Source: CALDSL01 sp039810245
Lineage (GTDB): Bacteria; Chloroflexota; Anaerolineae; Anaerolineales; Anaerolineaceae
Assembly: GCA_039810245.1 (NCBI GenBank)
Contig: JBDHWQ010000019.1
Location: 1 to 64,000, forward strand
Direction: 5' to 3'
DNA: 64,000 nt
A model generated the notes under the pieces. It saw nothing but the letters and a program-made list of their open reading frames with translations, did no database searches and was not told the DNA's origin. The position numbers and the translations under genes were made by a program. Each line of letters begins with the position of its first letter. The stretch's first letter is position 1. This document shows positions 8,118 to 16,352 of this stretch, one piece after another.

Positions 8118-8139
8118 AAAAAAACCCTCTTGCGAGGGT
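8118..8139 (-). terminator. intrinsic terminator of tRNA-Gln
   Basis: Six-bp stem ACCCTC/GAGGGT with a 4-nt loop, followed on the minus strand by seven uninterrupted Ts. This is a textbook intrinsic terminator placed 14 nt after the tRNA 3' end. Confidence 0.9.
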
Positions 8140-8153
8140 CTTTGGTGGTGGAG

Positions 8154-8224
8154 CTGGGGGCAAAGGATTCGAACCTCTACAAGCACATCCAGAGTGTGCT
8201 GTCCTGCCATTAGACGAGCCCCCA
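8154..8224 (-). tRNA. tRNA-Gln (anticodon CTG)
   Basis: A 71-nt cloverleaf. The acceptor stem is TGGGGGC/GCCCCCA with discriminator G, followed by a D-arm containing TAATGGCAGGAC, the anticodon arm GCACA-CTCTGGA-TGTGC (anticodon CTG, reads CAG), and a T-arm with TTCGAAT. The 3' CCA is not encoded. It has its own promoter and terminator. Confidence 0.95.
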
Positions 8225-8241
8225 AGGGCTTTCTGGAACGT

Positions 8242-8270
8242 ATTATACAATCCGCGCCAGCTTTGGTCAA
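8242..8270 (-). promoter_or_regulatory. promoter of tRNA-Gln
   Basis: TTGACC (8270-8265) and TATAAT (8247-8242), spacer exactly 17 bp, 17 bp upstream of the mature 5' end and just after the gltX stop codon. Confidence 0.85.
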
Positions 8271-8282
8271 GACCCGTGCAGC

Positions 8283-9773
8283 TTACGCAGCTTCCAGAAG
8301 CTGTACCGCGCGGCGCATGCGCTCCAGCACCTTCTCGTGGCCAATAATCTCCATGCTTTCAAAAAGCGGCGGGCTGACTTTCTGTCCGGTTATGGCTACG
8401 CGCAAGATGCCAAAAACCTGACCGGGGTTGAGGCCCAGCTCTTCCACCAGGGCGCGCATGGGCGGCTCGACTGTTTCATGCTGCGCGTCAGGCGCGAGTT
8501 CCATTATGCTCAGTGCTTTGCGCGCCACCTCAGCCGACTGCTCAGCGGTGAGGCCCTTGGCGATCAGGTCTTCCCGCGTTGGGGTAACGTCGGCCTGGAA
8601 AAAGAAAGCGGCAAAGTCAATCGCGTCATCCAGGGTAACCATGCGTTCCTGGATGATAGGGGCGATCTTCACAAGTGTGGGCAGATCGGCGGCGATCCCG
8701 CGCGATTGGAAGACCTGCTGCAGCAACGCTGCCAGCCGGTCGAGCGGCAGCGCGCGGATATGCAGTCCATTGAAATGATCCAGCTTGGTGAAATTAATCG
8801 CCGCGGGTGATGGGTTAAGCTTGTCCAGGCTAAATTTCGCAATCAGATCCGGTAAGGTGAAAAATTCCGTCTGCCCGTCATAGCTCCAGCCCATCAGCGA
8901 GATCCAGTTGATCACGCCTTCGGGCAGATAACCCAGCCCTTCCAGATCTTTGACGAAGATTGAATAGCCGTCCTTTTGCAAGTCAGCGGCTTCGCGTTTG
9001 CTCATCTTGCCCTTACCGCTGGGCTTGAGGAACACGGAAAGATGGACAAATACCGGCTCCTGCCAACCAAAGGCGCGCAGGATAAGCGCGTGCAGCGGAA
9101 AGGTGGGCAACCATTCTGATCCGCGGATCACATGCGTAATCTTCATCAGATGATCATCCACCATGGCAGCCAGATGATACAGCGCCAGGCCGTCGGACTT
9201 GACGACGATGTAATCGTCGAGCTGGTGGTTATCGATGGTGATGGTGCCACGCAGCAGGTCGGTGACGGTGGTGGAGCCTTCCAGTGGTGTCTTGAAGCGG
9301 ATCACGTGCGATTCACCCGCAGCAATACGCCGGCTGGCCTCTTCCGGCGCGAGATCGCGGCAGGTGCGGTCATAATGGGTGGCTTCTTTGCGTTTTTGCT
9401 GCTCTTGGCGCACCTGCTCCAGGCGTTCCGGGGTACAAAAACAGTAATAGGCGTGGCCGCTCTCCACCAACTGGCGCGCGTACTGCTGGTAAATTTCCTT
9501 GCGCTCCGACTGACGGTACGGGCCATAAGGACCGCCCACGTCGGGGCCTTCGTCCCATTGCAGACCCAACCAGCGCAGGCCGTTCATCAGCTCTTCTTCC
9601 GCGCCTGGAACAAAGCGTTTGCGGTCGGTGTCTTCGATACGCAGAATAAACTGGCCGCCGGTCTGGTGCGCAAGGAGATAGTCATACAGGGCGGTGCGCG
9701 CACCACCCAGGTGCAAATGACCGGTTGGGGATGGCGCAAAGCGCACGCGGGCCGGTTGAATGGTATCAGACAT
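8283..9773 (-). CDS. gltX: glutamyl-tRNA synthetase
   Basis: A 496-aa class I aminoacyl-tRNA synthetase that charges tRNA-Glu with glutamate. It contains the HIGH-equivalent HLHLGG after RFAPSPTG, the RIEDTDRKR motif, and KMSKR (256-260); the C-terminal half is the helical anticodon-binding region. Length and order are standard. The ATG at 9773 has GGAG about 7 nt upstream. It follows rodA after 17 nt and precedes tRNA-Gln. Whether it also misacylates tRNA-Gln (non-discriminating, with GatCAB) cannot be read from this window. Confidence 0.96.
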   Translation of the reverse strand: MSDTIQPARVRFAPSPTGHLHLGGARTALYDYLLAHQTGGQFILRIEDTDRKRFVPGAEEELMNGLRWLGLQWDEGPDVGGPYGPYRQSERKEIYQQYARQLVESGHAYYCFCTPERLEQVRQEQQKRKEATHYDRTCRDLAPEEASRRIAAGESHVIRFKTPLEGSTTVTDLLRGTITIDNHQLDDYIVVKSDGLALYHLAAMVDDHLMKITHVIRGSEWLPTFPLHALILRAFGWQEPVFVHLSVFLKPSGKGKMSKREAADLQKDGYSIFVKDLEGLGYLPEGVINWISLMGWSYDGQTEFFTLPDLIAKFSLDKLNPSPAAINFTKLDHFNGLHIRALPLDRLAALLQQVFQSRGIAADLPTLVKIAPIIQERMVTLDDAIDFAAFFFQADVTPTREDLIAKGLTAEQSAEVARKALSIMELAPDAQHETVEPPMRALVEELGLNPGQVFGILRVAITGQKVSPPLFESMEIIGHEKVLERMRRAVQLLEAA

Positions 9774-9790
9774 GGTCTACTCCGCCGAGC

Positions 9791-10891
9791 TTAAAAATCT
9801 AACGTTTTGTGGTGAGCAATCACGCTTTCCACCAATCCAATACCAAGCACCAGAGACAGCAGCGAAGAGCCGCCATAACTGATGAATGGCAGCGTCAGCC
9901 CGGTGACCGGGATGACTTTCATATTTACGCCCAGGTTCACAATGGTCTGGAAGAAAAGCAAAATACCCACGCCATACGCCATCAATCCACCGAAGGGGTC
10001 GGCGGCCATGCGCGCGGCGCGCAGGCAGCGCAGGATAACAAAAACAATCAGCGCAATCACCAGCGTCGTGCCGATAAAACCGAATTCTTCTGCCATGGCA
10101 GAAAAAATAAAGTCGGTATGGCGCACCTTGAGGAAGCGAGACTGTACCTGCGGGCCGTGACCGTAGCCCTTGCCCGTCCAACCGCCGGAACCGATGGAGA
10201 TCAGCGCCTGTTCTACGTTATACGTAGCGCCGTGACGCGCGTTTGGGTCGGGGAAGACGAAGTTGACGATGCGCTGCTGCTGATACGTTTCCAGGAATGG
10301 AAAAGCAATGAGGCCCATGATTACCCCAACCAGGGTAAAGACCGCGATATATTTCAAAGGAAGGCCGCTGATCCATAACATGGAAAACCACAGAACCATA
10401 ATCACAATCGATGTGCTGAGGTTTGGCTGCAGCAGGATCCAGATCACTACACCGGCCACCAGGATGACGCTGCGCAAAATCCAGCGCATGTCTTTTTCCT
10501 GATCAAACGTGTTGGCAAAATAATTTGCCAGCACAATGATGACGATCACCTTCACCAGCTCGGAGGGCTGGATGAAGAACACACCTGTGTCCAGCCAGCG
10601 CGCCGAGCCAAACGCGGCGGTGCCGTACACATAAATGACCAGCAGCGCGATCACCGCAAAGCCGTACATCAGGCGCGCCAGTGATGCCCAGAAACGATAA
10701 TCAATCGCAGCGGTGATCAGAATAACCACCAGGCCGATGGCAGCATAGATCATCTGCCGGCGGTCAAGGCCTTCCAGACCAGGGCTGCCCGCGATGGCCG
10801 AGCGCACCATGGCCACGCCAAAGATGCACAGGATCATCACCGCGCCGAATAACCAATAATCAAAATGTCGCCAAATTTGCTTTCGAAGCAT
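9791..10891 (-). CDS. rodA: rod-shape peptidoglycan polymerase RodA
   Basis: A 366-aa SEDS-family membrane protein (about ten spans) that polymerises lipid II into glycan strands for lateral wall growth with PBP2. It has QPSELVKV, GKGYGHGPQ, the family-typical FIFSAMAEEFGF, and FISYGGSSLLS near the end. ATG 10891 (MLRKQIWRHFDYW) lies 13 nt after the minE stop; in-frame sequence further upstream is inside minE. The mrdA gene in the same operon encodes the matching transpeptidase, which favours RodA over FtsW. Confidence 0.93.
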   Translation of the reverse strand: MLRKQIWRHFDYWLFGAVMILCIFGVAMVRSAIAGSPGLEGLDRRQMIYAAIGLVVILITAAIDYRFWASLARLMYGFAVIALLVIYVYGTAAFGSARWLDTGVFFIQPSELVKVIVIIVLANYFANTFDQEKDMRWILRSVILVAGVVIWILLQPNLSTSIVIMVLWFSMLWISGLPLKYIAVFTLVGVIMGLIAFPFLETYQQQRIVNFVFPDPNARHGATYNVEQALISIGSGGWTGKGYGHGPQVQSRFLKVRHTDFIFSAMAEEFGFIGTTLVIALIVFVILRCLRAARMAADPFGGLMAYGVGILLFFQTIVNLGVNMKVIPVTGLTLPFISYGGSSLLSLVLGIGLVESVIAHHKTLDF

Positions 10892-10904
10892 AAAACCAAT
10901 CTCT

Positions 10905-11180
10905 TTAGCGCCGGTGGGCGCCGGATTTTCCGCCCGATTTGATGGGGATATCGGCAACCAGGCGCTGTTCACGACCTTCCTGGGTCATGTCAATATGGAT
11001 ATCGGTTGGGTCAATCTCGACGTAATGCGAGATGACAGTGAGGATTTCATTCTTCATGCGCTCCAGCGCATCGGGTGTAAGGTCGGTGCGGTCATTGATC
11101 AGAACCAGTTTCAAGCGCTCCCGGGCCTTGGAAGCGCTGTTTTCTTTAGGCCCGAACAGACTCTTCAGCCAATCTGCCAT
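10905..11180 (-). CDS. minE: cell division topological specificity factor MinE
   Basis: A 91-aa MinE with an N-terminal amphipathic membrane helix (MADWLKSLFG), the MinD-contact region (KARERLKLVLINDRT) and a C-terminal dimerisation domain (ILTVISHYVEID). It stimulates MinD ATPase and drives pole-to-pole oscillation, so the organism is expected to have an oscillating Min system. The gene begins 1 nt after the minD stop. Confidence 0.95.
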   Translation of the reverse strand: MADWLKSLFGPKENSASKARERLKLVLINDRTDLTPDALERMKNEILTVISHYVEIDPTDIHIDMTQEGREQRLVADIPIKSGGKSGAHRR

Positions 11181-11181
11181 G

Positions 11182-11985
11182 TTACGCTCCTCCCGACCGA
11201 TTGAACCGGAACAATCTGGAGAAGAAATCGTTCTTTTCTTCCAGGTTTATGAAGGGCACTTTTTCACCACGCAGCCGGCGGGCGATATTTTGGTAAGCCT
11301 GCCCGGCGCGGCTTTTCTGGCCGTCCAGGGCCACAGGCTGGCCGCGGTTGGTGCTGATAATCACGTTCTCGTCCTCTGGTACGATGCCTAACAACTCAAT
11401 GGCCAGCAGCTCGAGAATATCATCAGCGGTGAGCATATCGCCGCGTTTCACCAGGTTGATGTTCAGGCGGTTGATGATCAGGCGCGCCGGGCCTTTCTCC
11501 TCGGCCTCAATCAGGCCGACGATACGGTCGGCATCGCGCACGGAGGAAACCTCGGGGTTGGTGACCACCAGGCAAATATCCGCCGGCGCTATGGCATTGC
11601 GAAAACCGCGCTCGATGCCGGCCGGAGAATCGATCAGAATCCAGTCGAACTCCGGGCGCAGCTCGTCGCACACGCGCACCATGTCGCTGGGAGAAATCGC
11701 GCTCTTGTCGCGCGTTTGCGCAGCCGGGATCAGAAATAACTCCGGCAGGCGCTTGTCGCGGATCATGGCCTGGCGCAGCCGGCAGCGACCCTCCACCACG
11801 TCGACGATATCATACACGATGCGGTTTTCCAGCCCAAGCACCACGTCGAGGTTGCGCAAGCCAATATCACCGTCGATGCACACGACCTTTTGCCCGCCCA
11901 GCGCAAGCGCCACGGCCAGGTTCGCCGTCGTTGTCGTTTTGCCAACACCACCTTTGCCCGATGTCACCGTCAAAACCGTGGCCAA
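11182..11985 (-). CDS. minD: septum site-determining ATPase MinD
   Basis: A 267-aa deviant-Walker ATPase: GKGGVGKTT (Lys11 signature, Lys16), DGDIGLRNLDVVLG, the Walker B region DWILIDSPAGIERG, and a C-terminal amphipathic membrane-targeting helix (FFSRLFRFNR). ATP-bound dimers sit on the membrane and recruit MinC. The start is TTG (11985) with GGGAGG a few nt upstream. minC ends 87 nt upstream. Confidence 0.96.
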   Translation of the reverse strand: MATVLTVTSGKGGVGKTTTTANLAVALALGGQKVVCIDGDIGLRNLDVVLGLENRIVYDIVDVVEGRCRLRQAMIRDKRLPELFLIPAAQTRDKSAISPSDMVRVCDELRPEFDWILIDSPAGIERGFRNAIAPADICLVVTNPEVSSVRDADRIVGLIEAEEKGPARLIINRLNINLVKRGDMLTADDILELLAIELLGIVPEDENVIISTNRGQPVALDGQKSRAGQAYQNIARRLRGEKVPFINLEEKNDFFSRLFRFNRSGGA

Positions 11986-12072
11986 ATTCCCTCCCTAGCT
12001 TGATGTATCATATTGTGTATCCATTGCGTGATGCGCATCCTCGTCCCCAATTCACTGCGTACAGGCGGGAAC

Positions 12073-12765
12073 TTACCGTTCGCGCACATTCCAGGGTTCC
12101 GCAATCACCTGGCCGTTGTTGATGCTGGCCATCTCCGGCTGCGATTTGCCCTTCTTCTTTGGTGTCACCGCAATCTGGCCGCCGATTCGTAACTGGGTTG
12201 GTTCCATCTCCAGGGCGCACACCACGGCTTTTTCGTTACCTTCGGCCCCGGCATGCACCACGCCACGCAGCCTGCCCCAGACAATCACATTGCCGCCGGC
12301 GATGATCTCCGCACCCGGGTTCACATCACCGAGCACCACTACGTGCCCCTGATACGAAATCTTGAAGCCCGAGCGCAGCGTGCGCTGCACCAGGATAGCC
12401 GGCTCGCCATTGGTCAGGTTGGTATCCAGCGGGCGGATCGAGCGCTCGGGGCGCGGCGTGGAAATGCGCGTACCAATACCCATCATCTGCGCGGTCTGCT
12501 CGGTGGTGGGAGAATTGCTGAGCACCGCCCACAGGGTCACGCCAATCTCGGAAAGCTGGTCGCGCAGCGAGCCCATGTCCGCTGCGTGGATAATCTGGTT
12601 GCCCACGTCAAGGGTCAGCTTGGCGCCTTTGAAAAAGGCTTCGCGCTCGGCGATATGCTGGAACAGCGAAGCGCGCAGGTCCGGCCAGGAGCCTTCTCCC
12701 AGAGTGACCAGCAGGCCATCTTTCACGCCCTTGATTTGCACCAGCATGCGCTTGTCGTTCACCAT
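12073..12765 (-). CDS. minC: septum formation inhibitor MinC
   Basis: A 230-aa FtsZ antagonist. The N-terminal domain (about 1-105) contains the FtsZ-inhibiting fold. The C-terminal beta-helix (about 115-205) has TLRSGFKISYQGHVVVLGDV, NPGAEIIAGGNVIVWG and LRGVVHAGA, the MinC_C hallmark. A short basic tail (KKKGKSQ) follows. A TATAAT box in the gap after mrdA may give a separate promoter for the Min genes. Confidence 0.95.
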   Translation of the reverse strand: MVNDKRMLVQIKGVKDGLLVTLGEGSWPDLRASLFQHIAEREAFFKGAKLTLDVGNQIIHAADMGSLRDQLSEIGVTLWAVLSNSPTTEQTAQMMGIGTRISTPRPERSIRPLDTNLTNGEPAILVQRTLRSGFKISYQGHVVVLGDVNPGAEIIAGGNVIVWGRLRGVVHAGAEGNEKAVVCALEMEPTQLRIGGQIAVTPKKKGKSQPEMASINNGQVIAEPWNVRER

Positions 12766-12793
12766 GTTCCCTATCCCGCGTTGATTGGGTCTG

Positions 12794-12799
12794 ATTATA
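12794..12799 (-). promoter_or_regulatory. possible internal promoter before minC
   Basis: A perfect TATAAT on the minus strand in the 48-nt gap between mrdA and minC, with start predicted near 12787 and a 21-nt leader. No good -35 box is found at 16-18 bp, so this is only a candidate. Confidence 0.4.
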
Positions 12800-12813
12800 G
12801 CAGAGAAGTCCGG

Positions 12814-14922
12814 TTATTGACCCGTGGGGCTCTTGGCGGCATCGACCGCCTTCAGCTCAAAGTAGGCTTCCATCACGCGGCGCACGATAGGCGCGGCTAC
12901 GGTGGAGCCTTCTTTCCCGTTGTACACGAAGGCCACCACGGCGATCTCGGGGTTGTCGTACGGAGCATAGCCGGCGTACCAGGCGTGCGCGGGCCAGCGC
13001 CCTGGGACGCACAGGCCCTGGTCGTCCGCGATTTTGTTGCAGTACTCCGCCGTGCCCGTTTTCCCGGCAGATTGGATGGTCATGCCCTCAAACTGGGCTT
13101 TTGACGTGCCCAGGGTAACCACCTCGCGCATGCCAATCTTGGCTTCATCAATCACCCACGGCTCAACGGTTTTCATCTCACCGGTAGTGCGAGAGCGCTC
13201 ATCGTACACGTTGATCAGTGGAGTTTTGGTGATATCTACTTGGAGTTTCGGCTGGAAGGGTTTGACCACGTTGCCTTCCGAGTCGAGCACTTCGTGCACC
13301 AGTGTCGGCTGCATGCGCTTGCCATCGTTGGCCAATGTGGCAAACGAGACGAGCACCTGCAGCGGGGTCGAAAGCACAAAGCCCTGGCCCATTGTGGCGA
13401 TATAGGTATCGCCGGTGGACCAGTTCTCCCCCACGGTCAGGCGCTTCCAGGTCGGGTCGGGCATCAGGCCGCGGGCTTCGCCGGGCAGTTCGATACCGGT
13501 GCGCTGGCCGTAGCCGATAGCGCGGGCGTAGTCGCCCATGCGCCAGATGCCCAGGCCCTGCTCCACCTCGCCCGGGTAGCCGCCGCCCACTTTATACCAG
13601 TACACGTCGCACGATTCGTAGATGCCCTTGTAGTAATTGACATCCCCGTGACCGTTATTCTTGTCTTTGTAGACCCAGCACACGTAGTCGCGCGGCGTGC
13701 CCGGATCGTTCTCCGAAAACTTCTGGATGATGGTAATCTTGCCCGGGTCTTCGATCACCTGGTTTACGGTAACCACGTCTTCGTTCAGAATACCGATGGC
13801 AGCCGCCATCTTGAACACTGAGCCCGGAGGGTGCTCCGCGGAAATGGCGTGATTGAACAGCGGGCGGTTGGGGTCCTGCTGGAGCTGCTCGTAATAATCG
13901 CCTGGGATCTGGCGCGCCATGCGGTTGTTTTCAAAAGTGGGGTATGAAACCAGCGACAGGATTTCACCCGTGCGTGGATTCATGGCAATAACTACGCCGT
14001 TGGTAGAAAGGGTCTGGTTGAGGAAAGTGTTCCAGTACTTGATTTCATCCTTGAGCGCGGTCTTGGCGGCAAGCTGCAAGCGAACATCAATGCTCAACTT
14101 AACGTTTTGCCCCGGTGTAGGGTTGAGAATATCGCCCACGGTGCGCAGCTCTTTGCCGGCCACGTCTACCTCGATGGTCTTCTCACCGTTGTGGCCCTGT
14201 AGAATATCCTGCAGCGAGGCCTCGACGCCGGCATAGCCGACCTTATCACGGTTGGGCACGAAACCCTGTCCGCGGTAGTATTCTTCTTCCAGGGCGGGTA
14301 TTGGGCCAAGGAATCCGATGATCTCGGATGTAAGCTCGCCGGTGGGATAATCGCGCACCGGCTCCACTTCAATGCCCACGCCGGGCCAATCGGTAGCATG
14401 TTCCTGCACCATCATCGCCAGGTTGACGTCCACGTTACATTTAATGCGCACCGGGTCATATGGCGCGTTGGTATCGCCAATATAGACCACCTGCAGTATG
14501 CCCAGGTCGGTTTCGCAAGGCTTGAACAGGCGCACAGTTTCGTCGTTGATTTCGCCGTTGGAGACCGGCACGTCGATCATGGCGGACAGCTCGCGGTAAA
14601 TCTTCTGGATCGCGCCATTCGGCTCCAGCATGGTGAGCGTGTCGCCCAACGGCAGGTTGGCCGGAGTGATGACAATATTATAGGAAGCCGTATTACGCGC
14701 CAAAACCACACCATTGCGATCGTAAATGATCCCGCGCTGGGTGGGTAGGCTGATCTTCGAAATACGGTTTTCTTCAGCCAGCGCCTGATAATCGGAGCCG
14801 GAGAGGATTTGCAGGTCAAACAGGCGCAGGGCATAAAAAGCAAAAATAACGCCGATCAAGGCATACAGAACGGCCATGCGCCAGGGTTCAAAACGCGAAT
14901 GGGGAGTTTCGGGTTTATTCAT
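12814..14922 (-). CDS. mrdA: penicillin-binding protein 2 (rod-shape transpeptidase)
   Basis: A 702-aa class B PBP that cross-links peptidoglycan during elongation, as partner of RodA. It has an N-terminal transmembrane anchor (about 12-34), a dimerisation/pedestal domain beginning RGIIYDRNG, and the transpeptidase domain with catalytic SVFK (Ser368, Lys371) and KTGT (Lys621). The mid-sequence stretch rich in charged residues (DKNNGHGD) is a family-variable loop. It sits between mreD and minC. Confidence 0.95.
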   Translation of the reverse strand: MNKPETPHSRFEPWRMAVLYALIGVIFAFYALRLFDLQILSGSDYQALAEENRISKISLPTQRGIIYDRNGVVLARNTASYNIVITPANLPLGDTLTMLEPNGAIQKIYRELSAMIDVPVSNGEINDETVRLFKPCETDLGILQVVYIGDTNAPYDPVRIKCNVDVNLAMMVQEHATDWPGVGIEVEPVRDYPTGELTSEIIGFLGPIPALEEEYYRGQGFVPNRDKVGYAGVEASLQDILQGHNGEKTIEVDVAGKELRTVGDILNPTPGQNVKLSIDVRLQLAAKTALKDEIKYWNTFLNQTLSTNGVVIAMNPRTGEILSLVSYPTFENNRMARQIPGDYYEQLQQDPNRPLFNHAISAEHPPGSVFKMAAAIGILNEDVVTVNQVIEDPGKITIIQKFSENDPGTPRDYVCWVYKDKNNGHGDVNYYKGIYESCDVYWYKVGGGYPGEVEQGLGIWRMGDYARAIGYGQRTGIELPGEARGLMPDPTWKRLTVGENWSTGDTYIATMGQGFVLSTPLQVLVSFATLANDGKRMQPTLVHEVLDSEGNVVKPFQPKLQVDITKTPLINVYDERSRTTGEMKTVEPWVIDEAKIGMREVVTLGTSKAQFEGMTIQSAGKTGTAEYCNKIADDQGLCVPGRWPAHAWYAGYAPYDNPEIAVVAFVYNGKEGSTVAAPIVRRVMEAYFELKAVDAAKSPTGQ

Positions 14923-14946
14923 TTGCGAACCAGTATAAGCATACCA

Positions 14947-15444
14947 TTACTCGTCAACTTCCGGGTAGACCCATCGCGAGAGGTCAACGATGACCGTGTA
15001 CACCGGCAGCGCCAGGCCCAGGTTGAGCAGCAGGCTGGGAACGGTGACCAGGCTGAGGCCATCTTCCCAGGGGATACCGGCACCGGAAACATTGAGAACC
15101 ACCAGAGATACGAGCTGCTGGATGAGTGTACCCACAAATACCGCAACCAGCAAGGCCAGGATCGGAGTTTGCCACACGCGACGCTGGAGCAGCCGCGCCA
15201 CTGCCGTGGCCGCCAAATAGATGAAGAGCGGCGCGTAGAACGGCAGCGCAGAGATGAAGCTGACCGCTACGCCGGCGATGATCGCCCAGGCCCAGGCACT
15301 GCGCGCACGCTCCTGCAAAGCCCAGGCTACCAGCGCCAGCAGCAGCAGATCGGCGGTGCCGTTAATAAGCGGCAGGCGGCTCACAACCACCATCTGCAAG
15401 ATGAGAAGCACAACCAGCGTGGGAAAAGCAAGCAGCACGGACAT
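14947..15444 (-). CDS. mreD: rod-shape membrane protein MreD
   Basis: A 165-aa hydrophobic protein with about five membrane spans and the MreD pattern: N-terminal LLILQMVVVSRLPLINGTADLLLLAL and C-terminal LPVYTVIVDLSRW. It links MreB/MreC to the wall-synthesis machinery. It lies between mreC (6-nt gap) and mrdA (24-nt gap). Confidence 0.92.
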   Translation of the reverse strand: MSVLLAFPTLVVLLILQMVVVSRLPLINGTADLLLLALVAWALQERARSAWAWAIIAGVAVSFISALPFYAPLFIYLAATAVARLLQRRVWQTPILALLVAVFVGTLIQQLVSLVVLNVSGAGIPWEDGLSLVTVPSLLLNLGLALPVYTVIVDLSRWVYPEVDE

Positions 15445-15450
15445 GGTATA

Positions 15451-16296
15451 TCAGGGCAGGGTTTGTGGGACGAGCGGAGCGATATCAACCGGCCGGAAGT
15501 TGGTGATGACCAGCACCGCGCGCAGGGTTGAGAAATCGACGGCGGGTTGGATGGATGCCATCTGAAACAAATCGTTCGGGCGGCGGCTCACACTGACCAC
15601 CTTGCCAATGAGCACATCCGCGGGGTAACTGCCGCCTAGACCAGAGGTGAGCACCACCTCACCGATTTGCATGTCGGTTTCCTGAGGCACCATATCCAAT
15701 GAAACCTCGCCGGTGAGCGAGCCGGTGAGCATGGCCTTGACCTGGTTAGACTGCAAGCGCACGTTGACGCGCGCGCCGGGGTCGGTGATGAGTTGCACAC
15801 GCGCCGCGTTCGCGGTGACGGCATCCACGCGCCCCACCAATCCCTGTTCGGTAACGACGGGCATACCATGACGAATGCCAGCATCCGTGCCTTTGTCGAT
15901 GATGATATACCGCAGGAAGGGGTTGGGATCGAGGCCAATGACGGCTGCGGCAGCGTATTCGTTTTCGGGTCGGGTGCGCGCGAAATCGAGCAGGGCATAC
16001 AGCACCTGCGCTTCGCGCAATTGCTGCTGGAGCTGGATGATCTCAGATTCGTACTGGGCATTTTCGTTTTCCAACTCGGTGTTGCGCTGGCGCAGTGAAG
16101 TGACATCGCGTGGCACAGTCACGAACTCGTAAATGGCCATGTAGCGCGTGGAAAACCAGTTCTGCACCGAAACCAGGGGGCCGAGCACAGTGCGCAGCGC
16201 CGGGCTGAGAAAGCCACCCAGCGCCAGGGCAATGATGCCGGCGACAAGCAAAACCACCAGGGCGGTCTGCCAGATTCGAGAATTGGAAGTGTTCAT
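15451..16296 (-). CDS. mreC: rod-shape determining protein MreC
   Basis: A 281-aa bitopic protein with one N-terminal span (about 12-32), a coiled coil (about 65-95, LRQRNTELENENAQYESEI), then the double beta-barrel MreC domain (VIGLDPNPFLRYIIIDKG, GMPVVTEQGLVGRV, LTSGLGGSYPADVLIGKV). It forms an extracytoplasmic scaffold for PBP2/RodA. It follows mreB after 56 nt. Confidence 0.95.
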   Translation of the reverse strand: MNTSNSRIWQTALVVLLVAGIIALALGGFLSPALRTVLGPLVSVQNWFSTRYMAIYEFVTVPRDVTSLRQRNTELENENAQYESEIIQLQQQLREAQVLYALLDFARTRPENEYAAAAVIGLDPNPFLRYIIIDKGTDAGIRHGMPVVTEQGLVGRVDAVTANAARVQLITDPGARVNVRLQSNQVKAMLTGSLTGEVSLDMVPQETDMQIGEVVLTSGLGGSYPADVLIGKVVSVSRRPNDLFQMASIQPAVDFSTLRAVLVITNFRPVDIAPLVPQTLP

Positions 16297-16352
16297 AACA
16301 GGCGATCAGATTGCGCGAAAAAGCGGGCGAGCGCTTGGCGCGCAGGCGCTTT

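Noticed and set aside
7278..8270. Long form of the LLM oxidoreductase reaching past position 8099
   Set aside because: The extension runs through the tRNA-Gln gene and its terminator; the family N-terminus MQFGFILPFG starts at 8099.
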